From the NCBI RefSeq assembly GCF_002849615.1, contig NZ_PDNV01000005.1, positions 1 to 64,000 of the forward strand: a DNA stretch of 64,000 nucleotides. The letters are read 5' to 3'. The stretch is from Pollutimonas nitritireducens (GTDB lineage Bacteria > Pseudomonadota > Gammaproteobacteria > Burkholderiales > Burkholderiaceae_B). The notes under the pieces are model-generated. The model made no database searches and was not told the origin of the DNA. It was given only the letters and a program-made list of their open reading frames with translations. Made by a program: the position numbers and the translations under genes. This document shows, piece after piece, positions 56,945 through 64,000 of this stretch (position 1 is the first letter of the stretch; every line of letters begins with the position of its first letter).

Positions 56945-58246
56945 TTACATAGTCATGTGCTTGGGTAGCCAGGTGGCGATGCCGGGCACCGCATAAACGA
57001 TAAGCACGCCGAGGATCATGAGCGCGAACATGGGGAACACAACGCGGGAGAGATAAGGCAGCTCTTTCTTGGTCATGCCGGAAAGCACGAACAGGTTGAA
57101 CCCCACTGGTGGAGTGATCTGGGCCATTTCAATAACGAAGACCAGGAATATTCCGAACCATATGAGATCGATGCCTGCCGCGGTGACCGTAGGAAGCAGC
57201 ACACCCATAGTCAATACCACGATGGATATTCCATCAAGGAAACATCCAAGGACGACGAAAAACACCATGAGCGCAATGATAAGGCTGAACTGAGAAAGGC
57301 CTAGGGACCCTATCCACTCCGCAAGAGCCCTCGGCAAACCGATATATCCCATGGACAGCGTCAGGAACTGTGCGCCAGCCAGAATCAGTGCAATCATGCA
57401 ATATAACCGGGTCGCGCCCATGAGCGAATCTTTGAATACTTTCCAATTCAATGAACCCTGCGCGGTCGACAGGATCAACGATCCCACCACACCCACAGCC
57501 GCTGCTTCGGTTGCGGTCGCGAACCCGGTATAAATAGAACTGAGTACCACGGCAATCAGGATGACAACCGGAATCAGGTGACGCGATTCATAGACCTTGC
57601 GGGTGAACGTCATTGGCGCATCGGCCTGCGGAATCTGGTCAGGATGCAGCATTGCCCAAACGGCGATATAGCCCATGAAGAGCCCTGCCAGTAGCATGCC
57701 TGGGAAGATGCCTGCGATGAAAAGCTTGGAAATGGAGACATCGGCCGAGACACCGTAGACGATCATGATGATGGACGGCGGGATCAGCAGACCCAATGTG
57801 CCGGCACCAGCCAGTGTGCCAATGATCTGGTCTTGGGGATAACCGCGGCGGGTAAGCTCCGGTATGGTCATTTTCCCGATGGTCGCACAGGTGGCAGCCG
57901 AAGACCCTGATACAGCCGCGAAGATGGCACAACCGACCACATTGGTGTGCAGCAGGCGCCCCGGTATGCGGTCCAACCATGGTGCCAGCCCCTTGAACAA
58001 GTCCTGGGAGAGGCGCGATCGGAACAAAATTTCGCCCATCCAGAGAAATAATGGCAGGGCTGTGAGTGTCCAGCTTGACGCGGCCCCCCAAATGGTGATG
58101 GCCATGGCGTCGCCTGCAGGGCGATTGGAAAAAAGCTCCATGCCCAGCCAGGCCGCACCGGCCAGAGTAAGGCCCACCCACACTCCACCGGCAAGGAATC
58201 CAAAGATGGACAGCACGAGCAGGGAAATTACCAGCACTTCATTCAT
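56945..58246 (-). CDS. TRAP transporter large permease (DctM)
   Basis: 433 residues with about 12 helices. Family motifs: GGVWVGLTLAGAAWLG, LPLFLWMGEILFRS, SGSSAATCATIGKMTIPELTRRGYP, LGLLIPPSIIMIVYG, and IEMAQITPPVGFNLFVLSGM. Its start overlaps the DctQ stop by 8 bp. Third gene of a DctP-DctQ-DctM operon. Confidence 0.94.
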   Translation of the reverse strand: MNEVLVISLLVLSIFGFLAGGVWVGLTLAGAAWLGMELFSNRPAGDAMAITIWGAASSWTLTALPLFLWMGEILFRSRLSQDLFKGLAPWLDRIPGRLLHTNVVGCAIFAAVSGSSAATCATIGKMTIPELTRRGYPQDQIIGTLAGAGTLGLLIPPSIIMIVYGVSADVSISKLFIAGIFPGMLLAGLFMGYIAVWAMLHPDQIPQADAPMTFTRKVYESRHLIPVVILIAVVLSSIYTGFATATEAAAVGVVGSLILSTAQGSLNWKVFKDSLMGATRLYCMIALILAGAQFLTLSMGYIGLPRALAEWIGSLGLSQFSLIIALMVFFVVLGCFLDGISIVVLTMGVLLPTVTAAGIDLIWFGIFLVFVIEMAQITPPVGFNLFVLSGMTKKELPYLSRVVFPMFALMILGVLIVYAVPGIATWLPKHMTM

Positions 58247-58742
58247 AATGTATTTCTTCGCTGTTCGCTTCGGGAATACCGCGCATGCGCCGTATGGTTT
58301 CGTCGGCGACGCCGATGAAGAAAATGAAAGTGCCTATAGCCATCGCGATTTGCGGTATCCACAAAGGGGTGGCGTCGTCACCGGTTGAAATGTCGTTATA
58401 GGAAAAAGAATCAAGGACCAGTTTTCCGCTGAACCAGCAAAGGTTGGCTGTGATGGCACAGGCTACCAGCAACGCGAAAATATCGAGTCGCATTCGGCCT
58501 TTTGCAGGTAATGCGGCCAACACTAGCGTCACACGTATATGCTCACCACTCTTGAATGTATGGGCCAACGCAAGAAAGCCGGTAGCAGCCATGAAATAGC
58601 CGGCGTATGCATCCAGTCCGCCAATATGCACACCCATTTGCCTGGAAACGATGGACAATACCACCGCGCCCAGGACGCCGACCATGAAGACGGCCGCCAT
58701 GCCGCCTGATACGAGGTATAGTCCATCGAGAAAGCGGCGCAT
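58239..58742 (-). CDS. TRAP transporter small permease (DctQ)
   Basis: 167 residues, four helices (about residues 13-35, 45-65, 85-110, 132-155). The layout and the GLDAYAGYFMAATGFLALAHTFKSGEHIRVTL segment are typical of DctQ. Starts 2 bp after the DctP gene ends. Confidence 0.88.
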   Translation of the reverse strand: MRRFLDGLYLVSGGMAAVFMVGVLGAVVLSIVSRQMGVHIGGLDAYAGYFMAATGFLALAHTFKSGEHIRVTLVLAALPAKGRMRLDIFALLVACAITANLCWFSGKLVLDSFSYNDISTGDDATPLWIPQIAMAIGTFIFFIGVADETIRRMRGIPEANSEEIHYE

Positions 58743-58744
58743 GC

Positions 58745-59722
58745 TTACTTGTTGGCCCGGAAAGTATCGATCACTTTCTGGCCATCAGGACCTGCCTTCT
58801 GGATCCACTCGGTAAGCATGGTGTCGCCGACTTTATCCAGGCCTTTCATCAGGGCGGGGGCAGGCTTGATGATTTCCATGCCATTCTTGGCCAGATTGTC
58901 CAAATACCATTGGGTTTTTTCTTTGGAAAGTGCCCAGCCGCGTTTTTCGGCGTCTGCGCTGGCTTGCAACAGCGCTTTCTTGCTTTTCTCGTTGAGCGCG
59001 TCAAACGCCTTTTTGTTCACGATGACGGCATTCTTGGGCAACCAGGCCTGTGTGTCGTAGAACTTCTTGATGTATTCATAGGTCTTGGTGTCCCAGCCTG
59101 TGGATCCGGACGTCATGAAAGCATTGACCACTCCGGTCGCCATGGCCTGGGCCAGTTCGGACTGCTGGATCGTAACGGGTTGAGCGCCAACCAGTTCGGC
59201 GATACGGGCGGTGACGGGGCTATAGGCGCGCCACTTGACGCCCTTCAGGTCGTCCACGCTGTTGATTTCTTTATTGGCGAAGATACCCTGTGGCGGCCAG
59301 GCCACGGTGTAAAGTGCCGTCATGCCTTGCGCAGCCAGCTTCTTGTTCAGCAGTTCTTTCTGAGCCTGGTAGAGCTTCCAGGCGGCATCGTAGCCAGTGG
59401 CCAGGAACGGGAGTCCGTCCAGTGCATAGATGGGATCTTCGTTCGCGTAATTGGTCAGTAGAATCTCACCGATCTGGGCCTGATTGCCTTGCACCGCCCG
59501 TTTGATCTCCGGGGCCTTGTACAGGGAGGCGTTATTGTGCAGGACGATGTCGAGTTCGCCATCGGAAAGTTTTTTTACATCCTTGACGAACTGCTCAAGG
59601 TTTTGCGTGTGGAGATTCGAAGCCGGGTAGGCACTGGGCAGATCCCACTTTGTTGCCGCATGAGCGTTCAAGGCAAGCGCGGCGGCACCGACTGTGGTCA
59701 GGAAAGCGAGTGTTTTTTTCAT
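58745..59722 (-). CDS. TRAP transporter solute-binding protein (DctP)
   Basis: 325 residues with signal peptide (ALALNAHA). DctP family features: TKWDLPSAYPASNLHTQNLEQFVKDVKKLS, AVQGNQAQIGEIL, GVKWRAYSPVTARIAELVGAQPVTIQQSELAQAM with the conserved Arg binding a carboxylate. First gene of the TRAP operon and divergent from the fused hydantoinase/oxoprolinase gene, so it may bind a cyclic amide or amino-acid-derived acid. Confidence 0.92.
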   Translation of the reverse strand: MKKTLAFLTTVGAAALALNAHAATKWDLPSAYPASNLHTQNLEQFVKDVKKLSDGELDIVLHNNASLYKAPEIKRAVQGNQAQIGEILLTNYANEDPIYALDGLPFLATGYDAAWKLYQAQKELLNKKLAAQGMTALYTVAWPPQGIFANKEINSVDDLKGVKWRAYSPVTARIAELVGAQPVTIQQSELAQAMATGVVNAFMTSGSTGWDTKTYEYIKKFYDTQAWLPKNAVIVNKKAFDALNEKSKKALLQASADAEKRGWALSKEKTQWYLDNLAKNGMEIIKPAPALMKGLDKVGDTMLTEWIQKAGPDGQKVIDTFRANK

Positions 59723-59948
59723 AGGAGAATCCTTTGACGGAACAGTACATTCGTGCGATATGCACAGGGGGCCGATTGTAGTGTGGGAACTTCCAAGATC
59801 CAGCGGTTTCGCCCGTAATTCAGGGTAATCACTAGTGGGGCCCCGGCCTGTGTTTGCGTGCGGGTGGTGAACTGCGTTCTAATCAATTCTTTTTGCGTTC
59901 ACGGTCGTGATAACGGCCGCGTATTGCACATCGGTAATCGGAGCATGC

Positions 59949-62900
59949 ATGAAGAAGTGGCAATTTTGGGTGGATCGTGGCGGTACCTTTACAGACATTG
60001 TCGCGATCACACCCGATCGAAACATACTGACCTGCAAATTGCTGTCCGAAAACCCGGAGCAATATCCGGACGCCGCTGTGGCGGGAATAAAGCGCCTCCT
60101 CAATGTAGATCCCGGCGAGAAAGTTCCAGTAGAGCGGATCGAGTGTGTGAAGATGGGCACTACCGTCGCCACCAATGCGTTACTCGAACGAAAGGGTGAA
60201 CGCACGGTATTGGTCACGACTCGCGGTTTCCGCGACGCCTTGCGCATTGCATACCAGAATCGTCCGCGGCTTTTCGACCGCCATATTGTGCTTCCTGAAC
60301 TTTTGTATGAAAGCGTTATCGAGGTGGATGAGCGCCTCGACGCCCAAGGTCAAGTGCTCAAGACGCCTGATATGGCCGCGTTGGAAACCCAGCTGGCTGC
60401 CGTTTATGCCACTGGCGTGCGCACGATAGCCGTGGTGCTGATGCACGCATGGTTACGGGGCGACCATGAGATGATCGTAGCTCAGCTCGCGCGGGACATG
60501 GGATTCACACAGGTTTCTGTGTCGCATGAAGTCAGCCCGCTGATCAAATTCGTGTCACGTGGCGACACGACGGTGGTCGATGCCTACCTTTCCCCCATAC
60601 TGCAACGCTATGTCCAACAAGTTTCAGCCGAGCTTCCCGGTGTGCCGTTGCTGTTCATGCAATCCAGCGGCGGATTGACGCACGCTGGCAGCTTTCGCGG
60701 CAAGGACGCCATACTGTCTGGTCCCGCTGGCGGTATTGTCGGCATGGCGCGCACCAGCGAGCGGGCGGGTTTCGAGAAGGTCATTGGGTTCGACATGGGA
60801 GGGACGTCAACTGATGTCTCGCACTATGCAGGTGAGTTCGAGCGCGAATTCGAGACGCAGGTCGCCGGCGTTCGGATGCGGGCGCCCATGATGAGCATCA
60901 ATACGGTAGCTGCGGGTGGGGGTTCCATCCTGCACTTTGACGGCGCGCGTTTACGCGTCGGCCCCGATTCCGCAGGCGCGAACCCCGGGCCGGCCTGCTA
61001 TCGACGAGGCGGTCCATTGGCCGTCACCGACTGCAATGTCATGTTGGGAAAAATTCAACCTGATTTTTTCCCCGGGGTGTTTGGCCCGCGCGCGGACGAA
61101 GCCCTCGATGCGGCAACGGTACGGGCACTATTTCGTGAAATGGCCGGTAGCGTCAGCGAGGCTACCGGGCAGGACATGAGCGCCGAGGTGCTGGCCGAAG
61201 GCTTCCTTGCCATCGCAGTAGGTAACATGGCCGAGGCCATTAAGCGTATTTCTGTCCAGCAGGGTCACGATGTCACCACCTACGCACTCACCGTATTTGG
61301 CGGTGCCGGCGGCCAGCATGCTTGCCTGGTCGCTGATGCCCTCGGCATGACGCGCATATTTTCCCATCCTTATGGCGGCGTCCTTTCAGCCTATGGCATG
61401 GGGCTGGCGGATCAGATCGAGATTCGCCAGCAGACGGTAGAAAAATTGCTCGAGCCCGGGCTTATGCCCGTTCTGACGGCCTCCTGTCAGCAGTTGATCG
61501 AGCAGGCCAGCCAAGGCCTGGGCGGGCAGCATGGCAACAACGCGCCGTTGCAGACCACATGCCGCGTTCATTTAAAATACCAGGGAACCGACACGGCGCT
61601 GGATGTGCGGCTATCCGCAGCGATCGCCGACATGCAGACCGAGTTCGAGCAGTCATACCGCAAACGCTATTCATTTTTGATGCCGGACAGAAAGCTGGTG
61701 GTCGAGTCGATATCGGTGGAAGCCAGCCTGGCGGGCGACCAGATCGACGAACCACCGGCGCCTTTGGCGTCGCGCAATGGGGATGCGCAACCCCGGGCGA
61801 TACGGCCCATGTTCAGCGGTGGCCAATGGTGGGACACGCCTGTCTATGATCGTGCCGATTTGCAAGCCGACGATGTCATAACGGGGCCGGCAATCATATC
61901 CGAGCCTAACCAGACGCTGGTGATCGAACCGGAATGGCAAGCTCGCCTGACGAGCCAGAATCACTGGACCCTCTTGCGGCTTCGACCCTTGACGGGTCAG
62001 ATGGAAGTGAGCTCACAAGTCAACCCCATCATGCTGGAAGTGTTCAATAATCTGTTCATGTCGATTGCCGATCAAATGGGGGTGCGCCTGCAGAATACGG
62101 CGTATTCGGTCAATATCAAAGAGCGGCTTGATTTCTCCTGCGCAATCTTCGACGTTCAGGGCAATCTCATCGCCAATGCGCCGCACATGCCCGTGCATCT
62201 CGGTTCCATGAGCGAATCGATCAAGACCGTCATGCGCGAAAATGCGGGACGCATGCAAGCCGGCGACGCCTATGTCGTCAATGACCCCTATCACGGTGGG
62301 ACACATTTGCCGGATGTCACGGTTATAACACCGGTGTTTGACCGGGCCGGGGACCGGATACTGTTTTTTGTGGGTTCGCGCGGGCACCATGCCGACATTG
62401 GGGGCCTGACGCCCGGATCCATGCCCCCAAATTCCAGGACAGTTGAAGATGAGGGCGTCCTGTTCACCAATTTCCAGCTGGTCGGCAACGGAGTCTTTCA
62501 CGAAGCCGAGGCTCGCGCCATATTGGGTTCCGGTAAATGGCCGGCGCGTAATCCGGATCAGAACCTCGCCGATATGCGTGCACAGATCGCCGCCAACGAA
62601 AAAGGCGTGCATGAATTGCTGAATATGTGTGATCAGTTCGGCCTGGGCGTCGTTGTGGCGTATATGCAGCATGTGCAGGACAATGCGGAGGAGGCCGTGC
62701 GCAAGGTGATCACCCGGCTGCGCGATGGTCAATTTGATTATGCACTGGATAATGGGGCGCATATCCGGGTGGCAATCACCGTCAGGCACGAGGACCGCAG
62801 CGCCGTGGTCGACTTCAGCGGCACATCGGCACAGCTGGACAATAACTTCAATGCGCCAGCGTCCATTGCCGTTGCGGCAGTACTGTACGTGTTCCGTACA

Positions 62901-63590
62901 CTGGTTGATGATGACATCCCCCTGAATGCGGGCTGCCTCAAGCCTCTCGAGATCATCGTCCCACAAGGGTCCATGTTGCGGCCCAACCCTCCGGCCGCGG
63001 TCGTGGCGGGTAACGTTGAGACCTCGATGTGTATCGTCAATGCGTTGTACGGTGCTTTGGGTGTGCTGGCTGCCAGCCAGGGGAGCATGAACAACTTCAC
63101 TTTCGGTAACCAGCGCCATCAATACTATGAAACCATTTCAGGTGGCACTGGCGCCGGGCCGCAGATCATTGGTGTTCCTTACGACCAGGCGGGCGGTTTC
63201 CATGGTACGTCGGTGGTACAGGCGCATATGACGAACTCGCGCCTGACCGATCCGGAAGTTCTGGAGCTGCGCTTTCCGGTAAGGCTTGAATCCTACGAAA
63301 TACGTCCAGGCTCCGGAGGGCAAGGGCGATGGAACGGCGGGGATGGCGGCATACGCAGGGTTCGCTTCCTGGAGACCATGACTGCCGCCATTCTCTCAAA
63401 CAATCGCGTCTTTCCGCCGTTCGGCCTGGCCGGCGGATCCGCAGGGGCTTTGGGTGCCAACTACGTTGATCGCGCGGATGGCTCACGGACTGTACTAGGA
63501 CCTCAGGACAGTGCCGAACTGGTGCCGGGCGATGTTTTTGTTATTGAAACGCCAGGAGGCGGTGGTTATGGTCTCAAGGAGTCCTCATGA
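59949..63590 (+). CDS. Fused HyuA-HyuB ATP-dependent hydantoinase/5-oxoprolinase
   Basis: 1213 residues from the ATG at 59949 (CGGAG upstream). N-terminal HyuA half: WVDRGGTFTDIVAI near residue 6, MGTTVATNALLERKG, and the ATP-site FDMGGTSTDVSHY near 280. C-terminal HyuB half from about residue 690: NIKERLDFSCAIFD, MPVHLGSMSESIK, NDPYHGGTHLPDV near 778, and ending ETPGGGGYG. One-chain fusion in the order A-B is as in eukaryotic and some bacterial 5-oxoprolinases. Opens lactam or hydantoin rings using ATP; the exact substrate is unknown. The divergent TRAP system is a plausible importer. Overlaps the next gene by 4 bp. Confidence 0.9.
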   Translation: MKKWQFWVDRGGTFTDIVAITPDRNILTCKLLSENPEQYPDAAVAGIKRLLNVDPGEKVPVERIECVKMGTTVATNALLERKGERTVLVTTRGFRDALRIAYQNRPRLFDRHIVLPELLYESVIEVDERLDAQGQVLKTPDMAALETQLAAVYATGVRTIAVVLMHAWLRGDHEMIVAQLARDMGFTQVSVSHEVSPLIKFVSRGDTTVVDAYLSPILQRYVQQVSAELPGVPLLFMQSSGGLTHAGSFRGKDAILSGPAGGIVGMARTSERAGFEKVIGFDMGGTSTDVSHYAGEFEREFETQVAGVRMRAPMMSINTVAAGGGSILHFDGARLRVGPDSAGANPGPACYRRGGPLAVTDCNVMLGKIQPDFFPGVFGPRADEALDAATVRALFREMAGSVSEATGQDMSAEVLAEGFLAIAVGNMAEAIKRISVQQGHDVTTYALTVFGGAGGQHACLVADALGMTRIFSHPYGGVLSAYGMGLADQIEIRQQTVEKLLEPGLMPVLTASCQQLIEQASQGLGGQHGNNAPLQTTCRVHLKYQGTDTALDVRLSAAIADMQTEFEQSYRKRYSFLMPDRKLVVESISVEASLAGDQIDEPPAPLASRNGDAQPRAIRPMFSGGQWWDTPVYDRADLQADDVITGPAIISEPNQTLVIEPEWQARLTSQNHWTLLRLRPLTGQMEVSSQVNPIMLEVFNNLFMSIADQMGVRLQNTAYSVNIKERLDFSCAIFDVQGNLIANAPHMPVHLGSMSESIKTVMRENAGRMQAGDAYVVNDPYHGGTHLPDVTVITPVFDRAGDRILFFVGSRGHHADIGGLTPGSMPPNSRTVEDEGVLFTNFQLVGNGVFHEAEARAILGSGKWPARNPDQNLADMRAQIAANEKGVHELLNMCDQFGLGVVVAYMQHVQDNAEEAVRKVITRLRDGQFDYALDNGAHIRVAITVRHEDRSAVVDFSGTSAQLDNNFNAPASIAVAAVLYVFRTLVDDDIPLNAGCLKPLEIIVPQGSMLRPNPPAAVVAGNVETSMCIVNALYGALGVLAASQGSMNNFTFGNQRHQYYETISGGTGAGPQIIGVPYDQAGGFHGTSVVQAHMTNSRLTDPEVLELRFPVRLESYEIRPGSGGQGRWNGGDGGIRRVRFLETMTAAILSNNRVFPPFGLAGGSAGALGANYVDRADGSRTVLGPQDSAELVPGDVFVIETPGGGGYGLKESS

Positions 63591-64000
63591 AGCGGTACAG
63601 CCTGATTGCGGCGGTCGCATTGCTGTTCCCGCTTGCAGCCGGCGCCGAAGGCTATATCAGCCGCCTGTTGAATCAGCCCATACCGGGCGGTGTCGCGGTT
63701 GTGCCATTGGGCAAGGTGCCCCAGCTGCCCCGGGCATACCTCGATGGTGAACGGGTCATGGTGCTGCGCGACAGCGACGACCAATGGATTGCCATCGTGG
63801 GCATTGACCTGAAAACGCCCGCCGGCAAGCAGACTTTGAAGGTGAATGGCACGCAAGAGCGCACCTTCATGGTCGGCAGAAAGGATTACAAGGAACAACA
63901 CATAACATTGAAGAATAAAAGCCAAGTCAATCCCGATCCTGAACAAACCCGCCGATATGAGCGGGAGTACAAGGAGCAGATGATTGCCTATGCCAACTTC
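63587..64000 (+). CDS. M23-type peptidoglycan peptidase, N-terminal part (runs off the window)
   Basis: 138 residues are visible, frame open at the right edge. Signal peptide ends near AAGAEG. YISRLLNQPIPGGVAVVPLG and GERVMVLRDSDDQWIAIVGIDLKTPAGKQTLKVNG resemble the N-terminal domain found before M23 LytM domains in betaproteobacterial endopeptidases. The catalytic part lies outside the window. The start overlaps the HyuAB stop by 4 bp, with AAGGAG upstream. Confidence 0.72.
   Translation, partial: MKRYSLIAAVALLFPLAAGAEGYISRLLNQPIPGGVAVVPLGKVPQLPRAYLDGERVMVLRDSDDQWIAIVGIDLKTPAGKQTLKVNGTQERTFMVGRKDYKEQHITLKNKSQVNPDPEQTRRYEREYKEQMIAYANF

Noticed and set aside
59723-59948. GTGAAC...GTTCAC inverted repeat in the TRAP/HyuAB divergent region as an operator
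   Set aside because: Arms of six bases 24 bp apart are expected by chance, and no regulator gene is adjacent.
62013-63122. A 369-codon open frame antisense to the HyuB half
   Set aside because: His-rich low-complexity composition typical of antisense shadows; the opposite strand has a complete HyuB domain.

Overview
The window reads as a contiguous, gene-dense chromosome segment of a betaproteobacterium, most likely of the family Alcaligenaceae (Bordetella, Achromobacter and Pusillimonas relatives). The grounds are the gene content: a Bug-family periplasmic binding protein beside a family III CoA-transferase, several TRAP and ABC genes, the surE-pcm-nlpD block, the tesA/ybbA pair, and the general style of the proteins. 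This is inferred from families and synteny; no rRNA is present to place it firmly. I found no tRNA, CRISPR array, prophage or complete mobile element. Only the left edge shows a possible insertion-sequence end.

Layout. Bases 1-1.8 kb: a possible IS end cuts a TonB-dependent siderophore receptor, next to a small membrane protein and a PepSY-type membrane reductase gene behind a strong Fur-box candidate. 1.9-7.5 kb: two DUF72 genes tail to tail, a PQQ-type sugar dehydrogenase, and an NTT-like MFS transporter overlapping a Tat-exported aldo/keto reductase. 7.7-11.9 kb: an enoyl-CoA hydratase/CoA-transferase/Bug operon facing its LysR regulator. 11.9-14.4 kb: a decayed ribokinase, an RpiB-like isomerase with an altered motif, a DUF2784 membrane protein and an aldo/keto reductase. 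14.6-23.9 kb: acyltransferase, dodecin, a Mut7-C RNase-like protein, a lipoprotein, an Lrp regulator facing an EamA exporter, an SDR, DUF924, LrgA/LrgB, an acyl-CoA ligase and YajQ.

23.9-33.7 kb: an ABC-2 exporter pair, then mostly housekeeping and repair genes (nnr, HAD phosphatase, tadA, LD-carboxypeptidase with a His-rich start, ABC-F ybiT, YigZ, thioredoxin, purine permease). 33.9-42.8 kb: tsaD, plsY, surE-pcm-nlpD-exonuclease, an APH/AAA fusion, a Spy-like protein and rlmD; rpoS is missing from its usual place after nlpD. 42.8-54.9 kb: argH, an MscS channel, PII, gamma-glutamyltransferase, yaeQ, ubiC, an RluF-like synthase, rlmJ, a GDPD, ppiD, tesA and ybbA.

54.9-56.8 kb holds sdhC-sdhD-sdhB followed by a Cys-rich CBS protein. 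The flavoprotein gene sdhA is absent from between sdhD and sdhB, which is the most striking structural observation here. 56.9-64 kb: a TRAP transporter operon diverges from a fused HyuA-HyuB (5-oxoprolinase/hydantoinase type) gene, which overlaps a secreted M23 peptidase running off the right edge. The TRAP system plausibly imports the substrate of the HyuAB enzyme.

No clearly new multi-gene defence or biosynthetic system is visible. The best leads are the sdhA-less succinate dehydrogenase locus, the rpiB/ribokinase deletion junction, the NTT-like transporter coupled to a periplasmic reductase, the Cys-rich CBS protein, and an orphan terminator upstream of ppiD.
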